A stretch of DNA of 64,000 bases. Source: Trichomonas vaginalis G3. Lineage: Eukaryota; Parabasalia; Trichomonadida; Trichomonadidae. Every line of letters starts with the position of its first letter. Within the stretch, counting starts at the first letter, position 1. Below, piece by piece: positions 48,972 through 60,372 of this stretch. Below the pieces are notes generated by a model that made no database searches, was not told the DNA's origin, and saw only the letters and a program-made list of their open reading frames with translations. Location of the stretch: NCBI RefSeq assembly GCF_026262505.1, contig NC_067206.1, forward strand, positions 37,401,896 through 37,465,895, written 5' to 3'. The translations under genes were made by a program, and so were the position numbers.

Positions 48972-49032
48972 AATGTTTAGGTGAAGAGGTGAGATCTCAC
49001 CTCTTTTCTCACCTCATTGAATTTTCATGATT
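48972..49032. other. Array hairpin, perfect GGTGAGATCTCACC type
   Basis: AGGTGAAGAGGTGAGATCTC, then ACCTCTTTTCTCACCTCATTG. Unlike the copies at 37.8-46.1 kb, the core is a perfect palindrome around AGATCT. Similar copies are at about 49290 and 49790. Confidence 0.9.
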
Positions 49033-50023
49033 TCTTCGTATATGCTTTGTCAAACTTCTTCGTAAATGTTTTGTCAAACATGAACGTATATGCTTTGTCA
49101 AACATAAACGTATATGTTTTGGCAAACATGAACGTAAATGCTTTGTCAAACATGAACGTAAATGTTTTGTCATGATTTCATCGTAATGAACGTAAACTCT
49201 ATGTCAAACATGAACATAAATGCTTTGTCAAACATGAACGTAAATGTTTTGTCATGACTTCATCGTAATGAGCATAAATGACCCAAAAATAATGTTTAGG
49301 TGAAGAGGTGAGATCTCACCTCTTTTCTCACCTCATTGAATTTTCATGATTTCTTCGTATATGCTTTGTCAAACTTCTTCGTAAATGTTTTGTCAAACAT
49401 GAACGTATATGCTTTGTCAAACATAAACGTATATGTTTTGTCAAACATGAACGTAAATGCTTTGTCATGACTTCATCGTAAATGCTTTGTCAAACATAAA
49501 CGTAAATGTTTTGTCATGACTTCTTCGTATATGTTTTGTCATGATTTCATCGTAAATGTTTTGTCAAACATGAACGTAAATGTTTTGTCATGACTTCTTC
49601 GTATATGTTTTGTCATGACTTCATCGTAAATGTTTTGTCATGATTTCATCGAAACTAAACGTATATGCTTTGTCATGACTTCATCGTAAATGCTTTGTCA
49701 AACATAAACGTAAATGTTTTGTCATGACTTCATCGTAAATGTTTTGTCAAAACTTCATCGTAATGAGCATAAATGACCCAAAAATAATGTTTAGGTGAAG
49801 AGGTGAGATCTCACCTCTTTTCTCACCTCTTTTTTCACCTCATGAATTTTCATGACTTCTTCATCGTAATGAGCGTAAACTCTTTGTCAAACATGAGCGT
49901 AAATGCTTTGTCAAACATGAGCGTAAATGTTTTGTCATGACTTCATCGTATATGTTTTGTCATGACTTCATCGTAAATTTTTTGTCATGACTTCTTCATC
50001 GTAATGAACGTAAATGACCCAAA

Positions 50024-50068
50024 AATAATGTTTATGTTAGAATGTTAGATCTAACACCTTTTCTAACA
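50024..50068. other. Array hairpin, GTTAGA type, next to the palindrome centre
   Basis: AATAATGTTTATGTTAGAATG, GTTAGATCTAACA, TTTCTAACATG. The same flank as the GGTGA hairpins but with GTTAGA/TCTAAC arms. Confidence 0.9.
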
Positions 50069-50178
50069 TGTTTTCTAACATGGAGGATTTCATTAGATAT
50101 ACACATCTACCTTCATTTCATTCTATACACAATTTACATCATAGACGATTTAATAGATATAATACTTTACTGTTAGAA
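50069..50178. other. Centre of the element C palindrome
   Basis: About 110 bp of single-copy sequence between the two arms (GGAGGATTTCATTAGATATA ... TAATACTTTACTG). GTTAGA hairpins in opposite orientation lie on each side. No gene. Confidence 0.85.
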
Positions 50179-50222
50179 AAGGTGTTAGATCTAACATTCT
50201 AACATAAACATTATTTTTGGGT
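50179..50222. other. Array hairpin, GTTAGA type, right side of centre
   Basis: Inverse of 50024-50068: GTTAGAAAAGGTGTTAGATC, TAACATTCTAACATAAACATT. Confidence 0.9.
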
Positions 50223-51304
50223 CATTTACGTTCATTACGATGAAGAAGTCATGACAAAAAATTTACGATGAAGTCATGACAAAACATATACGATGAAGTC
50301 ATGACAAAACATTTACGCTCATGTTTGACAAAGCATTTACGCTCATGTTTGACAAAGAGTTTACGCTCATTACGATGAAGAAGTCATGAAAATTCATGAG
50401 GTGAAAAAAGAGGTGAGAAAAGAGGTGAGATCTCACCTCTTCACCTAAACATTATTTTTGGGTCATTTATGCTCATTACGATGAAGTTTTGACAAAGCAT
50501 TTACGATGAAGTCATGACAAAACATTTACGTTCATGTTTGACAAAACATTTACGATGAAGTCATGACAAAGCATATACGTTTAGTTTCGATGAAATCATG
50601 ACAAAACATATACGATGAAGTCATGACAAAACATATACGATGAAATCATGACAAAACATATACGAAGAAATCATGAAAATTCAATGAGGTGAGAAAACAG
50701 GTGAGATCTCACCTCTTCACCTAAACATTATTTTTGGGTCATTTACGCTCATTACGATGAAGTCATGACAAAACATTTACGAAGAAATCATGACAAAGCA
50801 TATACGAAGAAATCATGAAAATTCAATGAGGTGAGAAAAGAGGTGAGAAAACAGGTGAGATCTCACCTCTTCACCTAAACATTATTTTTGGGTCATTTAT
50901 GCTCATTACGATGAAGTCATGACAAAACATTTACGTTCATGTTTGACAAAGTGTTTACGCTCATGTTTGACATAGAGTTTACGTTCATGTTTCGATGAAG
51001 TCATGACATAGAGTTTATGCTCATGTTTGACATAGAGTTTACGTTCATGTTTGACAAAGTGTTTACGCTCATGTTTCGATGAAGTCATGACAAAACATTT
51101 ACGCTCATGTTTGACAAAGCATTTATGTTCATGTTTGACAAAGCATTAACGATGAAATCATCATGACAAAACATTTACGCTCATGTTTGACATAGAGTTT
51201 ACGTTCATGTTTGACATAGAGTTTACACTCATTACGATGAAGAAGTCATGACAAAACATATACGAAGAAATCATGACAAAACATATACGTTCATTACGAT
51301 GAAG

Positions 51305-51690
51305 TTTATTTCCTGCTGTGTTGTCAAAATGTCATGTTGTCTCATTTTTTCAGAGAAGTTAATTAACCTGGTAGCACATGGTAACATGGTAGCACCTTCA
51401 GTTCTTCAAAAATAATTCATAAATACCTTCCTCCTGTGTTGTTGTCTAAATGTCATGTTGTCACACTTTTTCAGAGAAGTTAATTAACCTGGTAGCACAT
51501 GGTAACATGGTAGCACCTTCAGTTCTTCAAAAATAATTCATAAATACCTTCCTCATTAATCCTGCTGTGTTGTCAAAATGTCATGTTGTCACACTTTTTC
51601 AGAGAAGTTAATTAACCTGGTAGCACATGGTAACATGGTAGCACCTTCAGTTCTTCAAAAATAATTAATTATTGAATAACCTGAAAACAT
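51305..51690 (+). repeat. Three iteron blocks, GGTAGCA type, right arm only
   Basis: Three copies of about 120 bp: TGTTGTCAAAATGTCATGTT, TCAGAGAAGTTAATTAACC, then iterons TGGTAGCACA, TGGTAACA, TGGTAGCACC and TTCAGTTCTTCAAAAATAAT. Backbone as in the Maverick B island at 18885. I find no counterpart in the left arm. Confidence 0.88.
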
Positions 51691-52149
51691 TAACGTAAAC
51701 ATTATTTTTGGGTCATTTACACTCATTACGAAGAAGTCTTGACAAAGCATTTACGATGAAGTCATGACAAAACATATACGAAGAAATCATGACAAAACAT
51801 ATACGTTTATGTTTGACAAAGCATATACGAAGAAATCATGACAAAGCATTTACGAAGAAATCATGACAAAGCATATACGTTCATTACGAAGAAATCATGA
51901 CAAAACATATACGTTCATGTTTGACAAAACATATACGATGAAGTCTTGACAAAACATATACGATGAAGTCTTGACAAAACATATACGATGAAGTCTTGAC
52001 AAAACATATACGTTTATGTTTGACAAAGCATATACGATGAAATCATGACAAAACATATACGATGAAGTCATGACAAAACATTTACGTTCATTACGATGAA
52101 GTCATGACAAAACATTTACGTTCATGTTTGACAAAACATATACGATGAA

Positions 52150-52275
52150 GTTTTGACACGAAGTGAAGATTTGCACTTCGTCAAAAAAGTGAAGGTTCCC
52201 GACGGTTTCAAACCGCCATACTTTACATTTTGTACAAAAATATTGTGAGTAAATGAACTCATTATTTTTGCATCA
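52150..52275 (-). repeat. Non-word insert with two hairpins, right-arm copy
   Basis: Inverse of the units at 46820 and 47725; only one copy in this arm. Confidence 0.85.
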
Positions 52276-55200
52276 TGACAAAACATATACGAAGAAGTCA
52301 TGACAAAGCATTTACGAAGAAGTTTTGACAAAGCATATACGTTCATTACGAAGAAATCATGACAAAACATATACGTTCATGTTTGACAAAACATATACGA
52401 TGAAGTCTTGACAAAACATATACGATGAAGTCTTGACAAAACATTTACGATTAAATCATGACAAACATTTACGATGAAGTCATGACAAAACATTTATGAA
52501 ATCATTAATGAAAACATTTACGTTCATTACGATGAAGTCATGACAAAACATTTACGATGAAGTTTTGACAAAATTTACGAAGAAGTTTTGACAAAACATT
52601 TACGATGAAGTCATGACAAAGTGTTTACGATGAAGTCATGACAAACATATACGATGAAGTCATGACAAAACATATACGATGAAGTTTTGACAAAGCATTT
52701 ACGTTCATGTTTGACAAAGTGTTTACGTTCATTACGATGAAGAAGTCATGACAAAACATTTACGTTCATTACGATTAAATCATGAAAAGCATATACGATG
52801 AAGTTTTGACAAGGCATTTACGTTCATTACGATGAAATCATGACAAAACATTTACGTTCATTACGATGAAATCATGACAAACATTTACGTTCATTCGATG
52901 AAGTCATGACAAAACATTTACGATGAAGTCATGACAAAACATTTACGTTCATATACGATGAAGTCATGACAAAACATTTACGATGAAGTCATGACAAAAC
53001 ATATACGATGAAGTTTTGACATGAAAATTCAACAGGGTGAAAAATTAGGTGAAATCTCACCTCTTCACCTAAACATTATTTTTTAGTCATTTACGCTCAT
53101 TACGATGAAGTTTTGACATAGAGTTTTACGTTCATGTTTGACATAGAGTTTACGTTCATGTTTTGACATAGAGTTTACGTTCATGTTTGACAAAGTGTTT
53201 ACGTTTAGTTTCGATGAAGTCTTTACGATGAAGTTTTAACAAAGTGTTTTACGATGAAGTTTTGACATAGAGTTTACGTTTAGTTTGGATGAAGTCATGA
53301 CAAAAACATATACGATGAAGTTCGACAAAGTCTTTCGTTCATGTTTGACAAAGTGTTTACGTTCATGTTTAACATAGAGTTTACGTTCATGTTTGACATA
53401 GAGTTTACGTTCATGTTGACAAAGTGTTTACGTTTAGTTTCGATGAAGTCTTTACGATGAAGTTTTAACAAAGTGTTTACGATGAAGTTTTGACATAGAG
53501 TTTACGTTTAGTTTGGATGAAGTCATGACAAAACATATACGATGAAGTTCGACAAAGTCTTTCGTTCATGTTGACAAAGTGTTTACGTTCATTACGATGA
53601 AGAAGTCATGACAATACATTTACGTTCATTACGATTAAATCATGACAAAGCTATACGATGAAGTTTTGACAAAGCATTTACGTTCATCGATGAAATCATG
53701 ACAAAACATTTACGTTCATTACGATGAAGTCATGACAAAACATTTACGATGAAGTCATGACAAAACATTTACGTTCATTACGATGAAGTCATGACAAAAC
53801 ATTTACGATGAAGTCATGACAAAACATATACGATGAAGTTTTGACATGAAAATTCAACAGGGTGAAAAATTAGGTGAAATCTCACCTCTTCACCTAAACA
53901 TTATTTTTTAGTCATTTACGCTCATTACGATGAAGTTTTGACATAGAGTTTACGTTCATGTTTGACATAGAGTTTACGTTCATGTTTGACATAGAGTTTA
54001 CGTTCATGTTTGACAAAGTGTTTACGTTTAGTTTCGATGAAGTCTTTACGATGAAGTTTTAACATAGAGTTTACGTTTAGTTTGGATGAAGTCATGACAA
54101 AACATATACGATGAAGTTCGACAAAGTCTTTCGTTCATGTTTGACAAAGTGTTTACGTTCATGTTTAACATAGAGTTTACGTTCATGTTTGACAAAGCAT
54201 TTACGTTTAGTTTCGATGAAGTCATGACAAAGCATTTACGATGAAGTTTTGACAAAACATTTACGATGAAGTCATGACAAAACATATACGAAGAAGTCTT
54301 GACAAAACATTTACGTTCATGTTTGACAAAGTGTTTACGTTTAGTTTCGATGAAGTCTTTACGATGAAGTTTTAACAAAGTGTTTACGATGAAGTTTTGA
54401 CATAGAGTTTACGTTTAGTTTGGATGAAGTCATGACAAAACATATACGATGAAGTTCGACAAAGTCTTTCGTTCATGTTTGACAAAGTGTTTACGTTCAT
54501 GTTTGACATAGAGTTTACGTTCATGTTTGACAAAGTGTTTACGTTTAGTTTCGATGAAGTCATGACAAAGCATTTACGATGAAGTTTTGACAAAACATTT
54601 ACGATGAAGTCATGACAAAACATATACGAAGAAGTCTTGACAAAACATTTACGTTCATGTTTGACATAGAGTTTACGTTCATGTTTGACAAAGTGTTTAC
54701 GTTTAGTTTCGATGAAGTCTTTACGTTCATGTTTGACATAGAGTTTACGTTCATGTTTGACATAGTGTTTACGTTCATGTTTGACAAAGTGTTTACGTTT
54801 AGTTTCGATGAAGTTTTAACAAAGTGTTTACGATGAAGTTTTGACATAGAGTTTACGTTCATGTTTGACATAGAGTTTACGTTTAGTTTCGATGAAGTCT
54901 TTACGTTCATGTTTGACATAGAGTTTACGTTTAGTTTGGATGAAGTCATGACAAAACATATACGATGAAGTTCGACAAAGTCTTTCGTTCATGTTTGACA
55001 AAGTGTTTACGTTCATGTTTAACATAGAGTTTACGTTCATGTTTGACAAAGCATTTACGTTTAGTTTCGATGAAGTCATGACAAAGCATTTACGATGAAG
55101 TTTTGACAAAACATTTACGATGAAGTCATGACAAAACATATACGAAGAAGTCTTGACAAAACATTTACGTTCATGTTTGACATAGAGTTTACGTTCATGT

Positions 55201-55568
55201 TTGACAAAGTGTTTACGTTTAGTTTCGATGAAGTCTTTACGTTCATGTTTGACATAGAGTTTACGTTCATGTTTGACATAGTGTTTACGTTCATGTTTGA
55301 CAAAGTGTTTACGTTTAGTTTCGATGAAGTTTTAACAAAGTGTTTACGATGAAGTTTTGACATAGAGTTTACGTTCATGTTTGACATAGAGTTTACGTTT
55401 AGTTTCGATGAAGTCTTTACGTTCATGTTTGACATAGAGTTTACGTTCATGTTTGACATAGTGTTTACGTTCATGTTTGACATAGTGTTTACGTTCATGT
55501 TTGACAAAGCATTTACTAAAAGTCTATGAACATAATAATATTTCAAACCAGGAGCCAAATTCTTGCGA

Positions 55569-55618
55569 TTTTCATATGGAATCTCTTCCCTCGGTTTTCC
55601 GAGGGAAGCAATCATATG
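55569..55618. other. TTCCCTCGG-AAAA hairpin segment, right arm
   Basis: Exact inverse of 36934-36985; perfect nine-pair stem with a four-base loop. Confidence 0.8.
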
Positions 55619-55884
55619 AAATCATTTACACTCATTACGATGAAGTTATGACAAAGCATTTACGATGAAGTCATGACAAAGCATTTACGATGAAGTTTTG
55701 ACAAAGCATATACGAAGAAATCATGACAAAGCATATACGATGAAGTTTTGACAAAGCATATACGATGAAGTTTTGACAAAACATTTACGATGAAGTTTTG
55801 TCAAAGTGTCTATGTTATACAGTAATGTTAGTCATGAATGTTTGTCCTACGTGTTGGCGTTAGTGTTGAAAAATAATGTTTGTC

Positions 55885-56589
55885 CTACATGAACCCGTAC
55901 AAGCGTTTGAATTTGTTTATGAATAAGATTACACTCTTGTTTTCTGTATCTATCATACAAACATAAGCAGCACCTGTTTTTGTAAAGTTTATATGAAGTT
56001 TTCGATAGTTAAGACCTGTATAATAATAGAATGCGTCCTCATTCTCAACATAGTAGTAGAACTCAAACGAATGCTTACCATAATCTGTTATTTCAACAGC
56101 TTCGTCAGATATTTCATCAACGAACTCATAAACTATATCGCCATACTTGCTTTTATTTCTATTGTTTTCAGATCTAGAACACCAACGAAGGTTTGAGATT
56201 CTGTTGTCCGTTCTATCATGATTTATATGGTCTATTTCTTTCAAATTGTTTGGATTTTCAATCCACTGTTCTGCAATAATTCTATGCTTTAAGTACATTT
56301 TGTTGTTTAAACTAAGCACAATATAACCATAATTATTTAAGCATTCACTCATAATATGTTTGTCTTTCTTTCGACGAATAGTAAAAGGATATGTCGTACA
56401 AATCTCATAATCTTCATGATTTCTCAATGTTTCCCATTGAGTTTGTTCCCCACTAACGTTCTCATTGACGTCCTCAATATCTTCTTCCTCACTGAACTCG
56501 TCAATATTTTCACTAGCTCCTTCTGTAATGTTTTCATCGGCATTGTCATTGACTTCTTCTGTAATGTTAGATGTTGTTGTTTCGCTCAT
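55885..56589 (-). CDS. NUMOD4-HNH endonuclease-like protein, right copy
   Basis: The 234-aa protein is identical in every residue to the left copy at 35962, 20 kb away and inverted. Identity across a fast-evolving gene suggests recent duplication or ongoing arm-to-arm conversion. Domain plan: acidic start, NUMOD4, HNH with DHINHDRTDNRISNL, and a C-terminal FEFYYYVENEDAFYYY domain that has a stand-alone relative at 60663. Confidence 0.85.
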   Translation of the reverse strand: MSETTTSNITEEVNDNADENITEGASENIDEFSEEEDIEDVNENVSGEQTQWETLRNHEDYEICTTYPFTIRRKKDKHIMSECLNNYGYIVLSLNNKMYLKHRIIAEQWIENPNNLKEIDHINHDRTDNRISNLRWCSRSENNRNKSKYGDIVYEFVDEISDEAVEITDYGKHSFEFYYYVENEDAFYYYTGLNYRKLHINFTKTGAAYVCMIDTENKSVILFINKFKRLYGFM

Positions 56590-56688
56590 GTTCTTTCACT
56601 AATGTTAAAAGTTATGTTGTACGAATTTTGAACAGAATTTAGAGCAGTTATGAAACAATGAAGTACTTTTACGCTATTGAAAGGAACT
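56590..56688. promoter_or_regulatory. Divergent spacer between HNH and helicase genes, right arm
   Basis: Mirror of 35863-35961; no differences noted. Confidence 0.5.
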
Positions 56689-58428
56689 ATGAGAGTGAAG
56701 TACATGACAGCAATGACAAAAGGAACTAATATCAAACCTAATGAAATCGCTCACGAGGACATAGAGCTTAACAAGTACTTTGTGGAGTATCTTATAAGTG
56801 AAGAGTATGTAAGACCTTACTTCATGTTTGACAGCATGAATGAGGATGTTATTTCATGGTTAAAGAATATAAGCAATGTTTTCGGTAAGTACGTCATAGA
56901 TGACAAAGGTCTTGTTGTATTTTATGAGACAGCAATACGAACACAGGAACTAATGGATATTATGCACTCAACAGCAAAGAAAGGATTTAGTACTATTGGC
57001 ATGAATGAACATTGCAGGAATGACATATACAACCTATGCTCACGAAAGCCTTACACAAAAGCAATACAAATGATAGAACATAAGCGTCTAAGGTCAGCAA
57101 ATGAAATCATTACTGTCAGTGGTTATGAAAGAACTGTTAGCAAAGATGAGTGGAAACAGCTATTCATATTAAGGAAGGACGTTGCTGAACTAGTTAAACC
57201 TGTTGCACAAACATTGTTTCAGATAAGACCAGCAATGACTAAGAACCCTTTGACCTTAGTCAATGAGACCATAGAGGTTGAAGATAATGACATGAAAGAA
57301 CTAGGAATGAATGAGAGAAGTTGTGAAGGATGTTTGAGTCAAAACACATGGTTCTTCAGAGCTGTTAAGAAACTTAGTAAAGAACGACAGAAATATTTTA
57401 TAGAGAAGTATTGCAAAGGATGTGTAAATGAATTGCTTGAAATAGAACTTAGAGACACTTTCACACTAAAGGACTTGAGGAGAAATAAGTACATGAGTGA
57501 GGACGGTATTGACATAGCTAGTGTTATAAATGACTTAAGAAGATGTGTTGTTGTTATTGACGGAGCACGTATGACATATCTAGTGAAAGATTATGATGGA
57601 ATACGAGACACAACAACACTTGTGTCAGTAGATAGCAAGGAATTCAATAAGCTCATGAAGAGTGTTTATGTAGGACGTATTGAGGAGAAGGATGTGAACG
57701 CACTGATGATTTATGAAGCGGGTCAGAACAAGAACTATCTTATGAAGTCAGGCATGAGATTCTTTGACGAAAGAGATGACATTTACAGCTATTTCAGAGG
57801 ATATGAGTATGAGGTACTGAATGAAGTAGATGAAAGCATTATTGAAGGATATTTGAAACATGTTCACGATGTCATATGTAATGAGGATGAAGAGCTTTAT
57901 GAGTATGTTTTGAACTGGTTCGCCTACATCGTTCAAAATCCTTGTGGAAAGACTGGAACAGTACTTTTGTTAATAGGAAAGCAAGGAACTGGTAAGAATG
58001 TACTTAGTAATGTTCTATGCGAGCTCATTAGCAAGTACGCCAACAATAATATAACGGCAATAGAGAATGTGGTTGGTAGATTCAATGCTGCTATTGAGAA
58101 CATGAAGCTCATCGTATGCAATGAACTAAGCTCATGCGATACGTCTAAGGTCATGAACCACGACGCACTAAAGTCAATAGTAACAGAGACTCAGTTGGAC
58201 TTAAATCAGAAGTGTCAGCCAGTAAGAAAGATAGAGAATGTTTGTAATATCATCATGATATCTAACAACTTCAACTCAGTAAAGATTGACAAAGACGACA
58301 GAAGATTTGTTGTCATTGACGTAAGCAGCAGATACAAAGGAAATTACGAATATTTCTCAAATCTCATTGAAAGCTTTAATGAAGAGTTTTATTCAAACTT
58401 ACTGACGTACTTCATGAGAAAGATTTAA
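56689..58428 (+). CDS. D5-like SF3 helicase, possible primase-helicase, right copy
   Basis: The ATG at 56689 gives about 579 aa. The N-terminal 250 residues have EYVRPYFMFDSMNED and a CEGC/CKGC cysteine set (SCEGCLSQNTWFF, YCKGCVNELLEI), perhaps a degenerate archaeo-eukaryotic primase or zinc-binding region. D5_N-like sequence YVLNWFAYIVQNPCGK leads to Walker A LLIGKQGTGKNVLSN (about 425), Walker B-type LIVCNELSSCD, SF3 motif C NIIMISNNFNS and DDRRFVVIDV. This is the ATP-driven hexameric helicase of DNA virus and plasmid replication. The gene is divergent from HNH and is followed by the winged-helix/VNTR gene. It is the better of the two copies. Confidence 0.85.
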   Translation: MRVKYMTAMTKGTNIKPNEIAHEDIELNKYFVEYLISEEYVRPYFMFDSMNEDVISWLKNISNVFGKYVIDDKGLVVFYETAIRTQELMDIMHSTAKKGFSTIGMNEHCRNDIYNLCSRKPYTKAIQMIEHKRLRSANEIITVSGYERTVSKDEWKQLFILRKDVAELVKPVAQTLFQIRPAMTKNPLTLVNETIEVEDNDMKELGMNERSCEGCLSQNTWFFRAVKKLSKERQKYFIEKYCKGCVNELLEIELRDTFTLKDLRRNKYMSEDGIDIASVINDLRRCVVVIDGARMTYLVKDYDGIRDTTTLVSVDSKEFNKLMKSVYVGRIEEKDVNALMIYEAGQNKNYLMKSGMRFFDERDDIYSYFRGYEYEVLNEVDESIIEGYLKHVHDVICNEDEELYEYVLNWFAYIVQNPCGKTGTVLLLIGKQGTGKNVLSNVLCELISKYANNNITAIENVVGRFNAAIENMKLIVCNELSSCDTSKVMNHDALKSIVTETQLDLNQKCQPVRKIENVCNIIMISNNFNSVKIDKDDRRFVVIDVSSRYKGNYEYFSNLIESFNEEFYSNLLTYFMRKI

Positions 58429-58484
58429 GTGAATTTGATGTAAGGAAGATACCATTCACCAGGGCTAAACAAGAACTCATCGAA

Positions 58485-59790
58485 ATGAACAAAACACCTT
58501 ACCAAATGTTTTACGAGGAGTTCTATGAAAAGTTTGTATCCGGATGGAATTGTACAGAGTGCTACAGAAGATATAAAGAATTTGCGAAGGAGAATGAATT
58601 CTTTGCATGTAGTTCAAATGTATTTGGTGGCAAGATGAGAGAATTTGTGAAGAGAAGTAGAAAGCGAGACGGTTCTGCAAGAAGTTATATTTACGAAGCA
58701 AGTATGATATTAGAAGGTCGTGGAAAGAAAGAAACAGTGAATTATGAGGAAGTGCTTGAAAAATTCATGGAGTACATGGGAAGCAATATAACATACAACA
58801 AAGACATATACAGTGAGTTTAAGTACTATTGTGAACAGCATGAGATTGAAGTAATGAGTAAAGGAGATTTTGAAACGCTTATGAAAGACAGTAAGGAGGT
58901 CGTTCATGAGAACAGTGTTGAAATAGTTCATGAGAACAGTGAGGAGGTCATACATGAAACAGTGATGAAATAGTTCATGAGAACAGTGAGGAGGTCATAC
59001 ATGAGAACAGTGATGAAATAGTTCATGAGAACAGTGAGGAGGTCATACATGAGAACAGTGATGAAATAGTTCATGAGAACAGTGAGGAGGTCATACATGA
59101 GAACAGTGTTGAAATAGTTCATGAGAACAGTGAGGAGGTCATACATGAGAACAGTGATGAAATAGTTCATGAGAACAGTGAGGAGGTCATACATGAGAAC
59201 AGTGATGAAATAGTTCATGAGAACAGTGAGGAGGTCATACATGAGAACAGTGTTGAAATAGTTCATGAGAACAGTGAGGAGGTCATACATGAGAACAGTG
59301 TTGAAATAGTTCATGAGAACAGTGAGGAGGTCATACATGAGAACAGTGATGAAATAGTTCATGAGAACAGTGAGGAGGTCATACATGAGAACAGTGATGA
59401 AATAGTTCATGAGAACAGTGAGGAGGTCATACATGAGAACAGTGTTGAAATAGTTCATGAGAACAGTGAGGAGGTCATACATGAGAACAGTGTTGAAATA
59501 GTTCATGAGAACAGTGAGGAGGTCATACATGAGAACAGTGATGAAATAGTTCACAATGTCGTTCGTGAAGAAGCCATTGCAACAAAGAATGAGATAAAGG
59601 ATTTCATAGAACTTAACAAGGAGGAGTTTAAAGAAGGCTATGAAGTGAAAAGATGTGAAGAAGATTTCTTGGCGTATTTGAAGAAAAAGAGACTAAAGCC
59701 AATGGCTCAAAATAAGTTTCAATCGATGTTTGAAAAGAAACGTTTGAGCTATGGTGGTGTAAGAAGCACATATTACTTTGTTAAGAAGTG
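58485..59790 (+). pseudogene. Winged-helix/VNTR protein, right copy (longer repeat, broken)
   Basis: Right copy of the 33048 gene. N-terminal and C-terminal domains are almost the same; the repeat has about 28 units of 8 aa (EEVIHENS and DEIVHENS or VEIVHENS) against about 16 on the left. The copy is broken. The repeats would form an extended acidic and histidine-bearing linker between the two winged-helix-like ends. Confidence 0.6.
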
Positions 59791-60372
59791 AGGACATTTA
59801 TTTTTGTCGTTAGTGTTGGAGTTTGTACTTGTTGTTAGTGAGAGAATAAATTAAATCATGAACTTTGCCATGGTCTCTGTCCCTAGTAGTTTTCATTAAG
59901 TTCTGGAAATAATGAAAGTCATGAACTTTGCCATGGTCTCTGTCCCTAGTAGTTTTCATTATCTCACAGAGTTAATGAAAGTCATACTTTCTATCAGATG
60001 AAGCATGCAGATGAACATAATGAAAGTTAGTGAGTTTGCCACGAGTTATGAATAAAATATTGGCATATTAGATGAGATAGCTGATGAAACAGATGAAGAT
60101 AAATTAAATCTTGGACTTTGCCACACTCTGTCCCTAGTTCCTCAAAAATCCTGGACAACGTTGCTTAGAAATTTTGGTTCAAAACCTCATCTGATTTGAA
60201 TCTGTTATGCTACCTGTTAAGTTTCGCGAGATTATAAATGTCATGGAGTTATATAAAAAGGAGGGACAGCTAGGGACACTGGAAGTACTTGTAAGGCTAT
60301 CTGTTAAGATTGCATGAAATACTAAAAGTCATGAAATCCATTATCGCTGTGCTAGCTTCACCTTAGAGTGAA
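59791..60372. other. Right-arm non-coding region with repeated CATGGTCTCTGTCCC units
   Basis: Mirror of 32465-33047. Two close units of about 75 bp (AACTTTGCCATGGTCTCTGT) and one diverged unit; no gene. Confidence 0.7.

Larger units (their letters stand above)
36720..50068. repeat. Word-repeat array of element C, left arm (13.3 kb)
   Basis: The array is built from 24-25-bp words. A five-base variable head (CTCTA, CACTT, TGCTT or TGTTT) is followed by TGTCA and one of a few tails (AACATGAACGTAAA, AAACTTCATCGTAAA, TGACTTCATCGTAAA). Words are grouped in higher-order units of roughly 0.7-1.7 kb, each closed by a hairpin with GGTGAAGAGGTGAG. Near 46.4-50 kb the words become more varied. No gene is present; open frames inside only translate the words. 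Confidence 0.95.
50223..55850. repeat. Word-repeat array of element C, right arm (5.6 kb)
   Basis: The inverse orientation of the left array with the same words but less than half the length. Hairpins of the GGTGA type are near 50400-50450, 50690-50735, 50830-50885, 53030-53085 and 53850-53905. Small length differences between units are common, as expected for unequal exchange or assembly error. Confidence 0.95.

Noticed and set aside
36936-55615. Many open frames within the word arrays (for example 36936-37436, 40519-40740, 54046-55615) translating as NVNSMSNMNV or ERKHFVKH words
   Set aside because: They only translate the 24-25-bp words, exist in several frames and both strands, and break with every irregular word. 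No conserved start context.
36720-55850. CRISPR-like look of 24-25-bp words with variable segments
   Set aside because: The variable parts are drawn from a small fixed set rather than unique spacers, there are no cas genes, and the context is eukaryotic.
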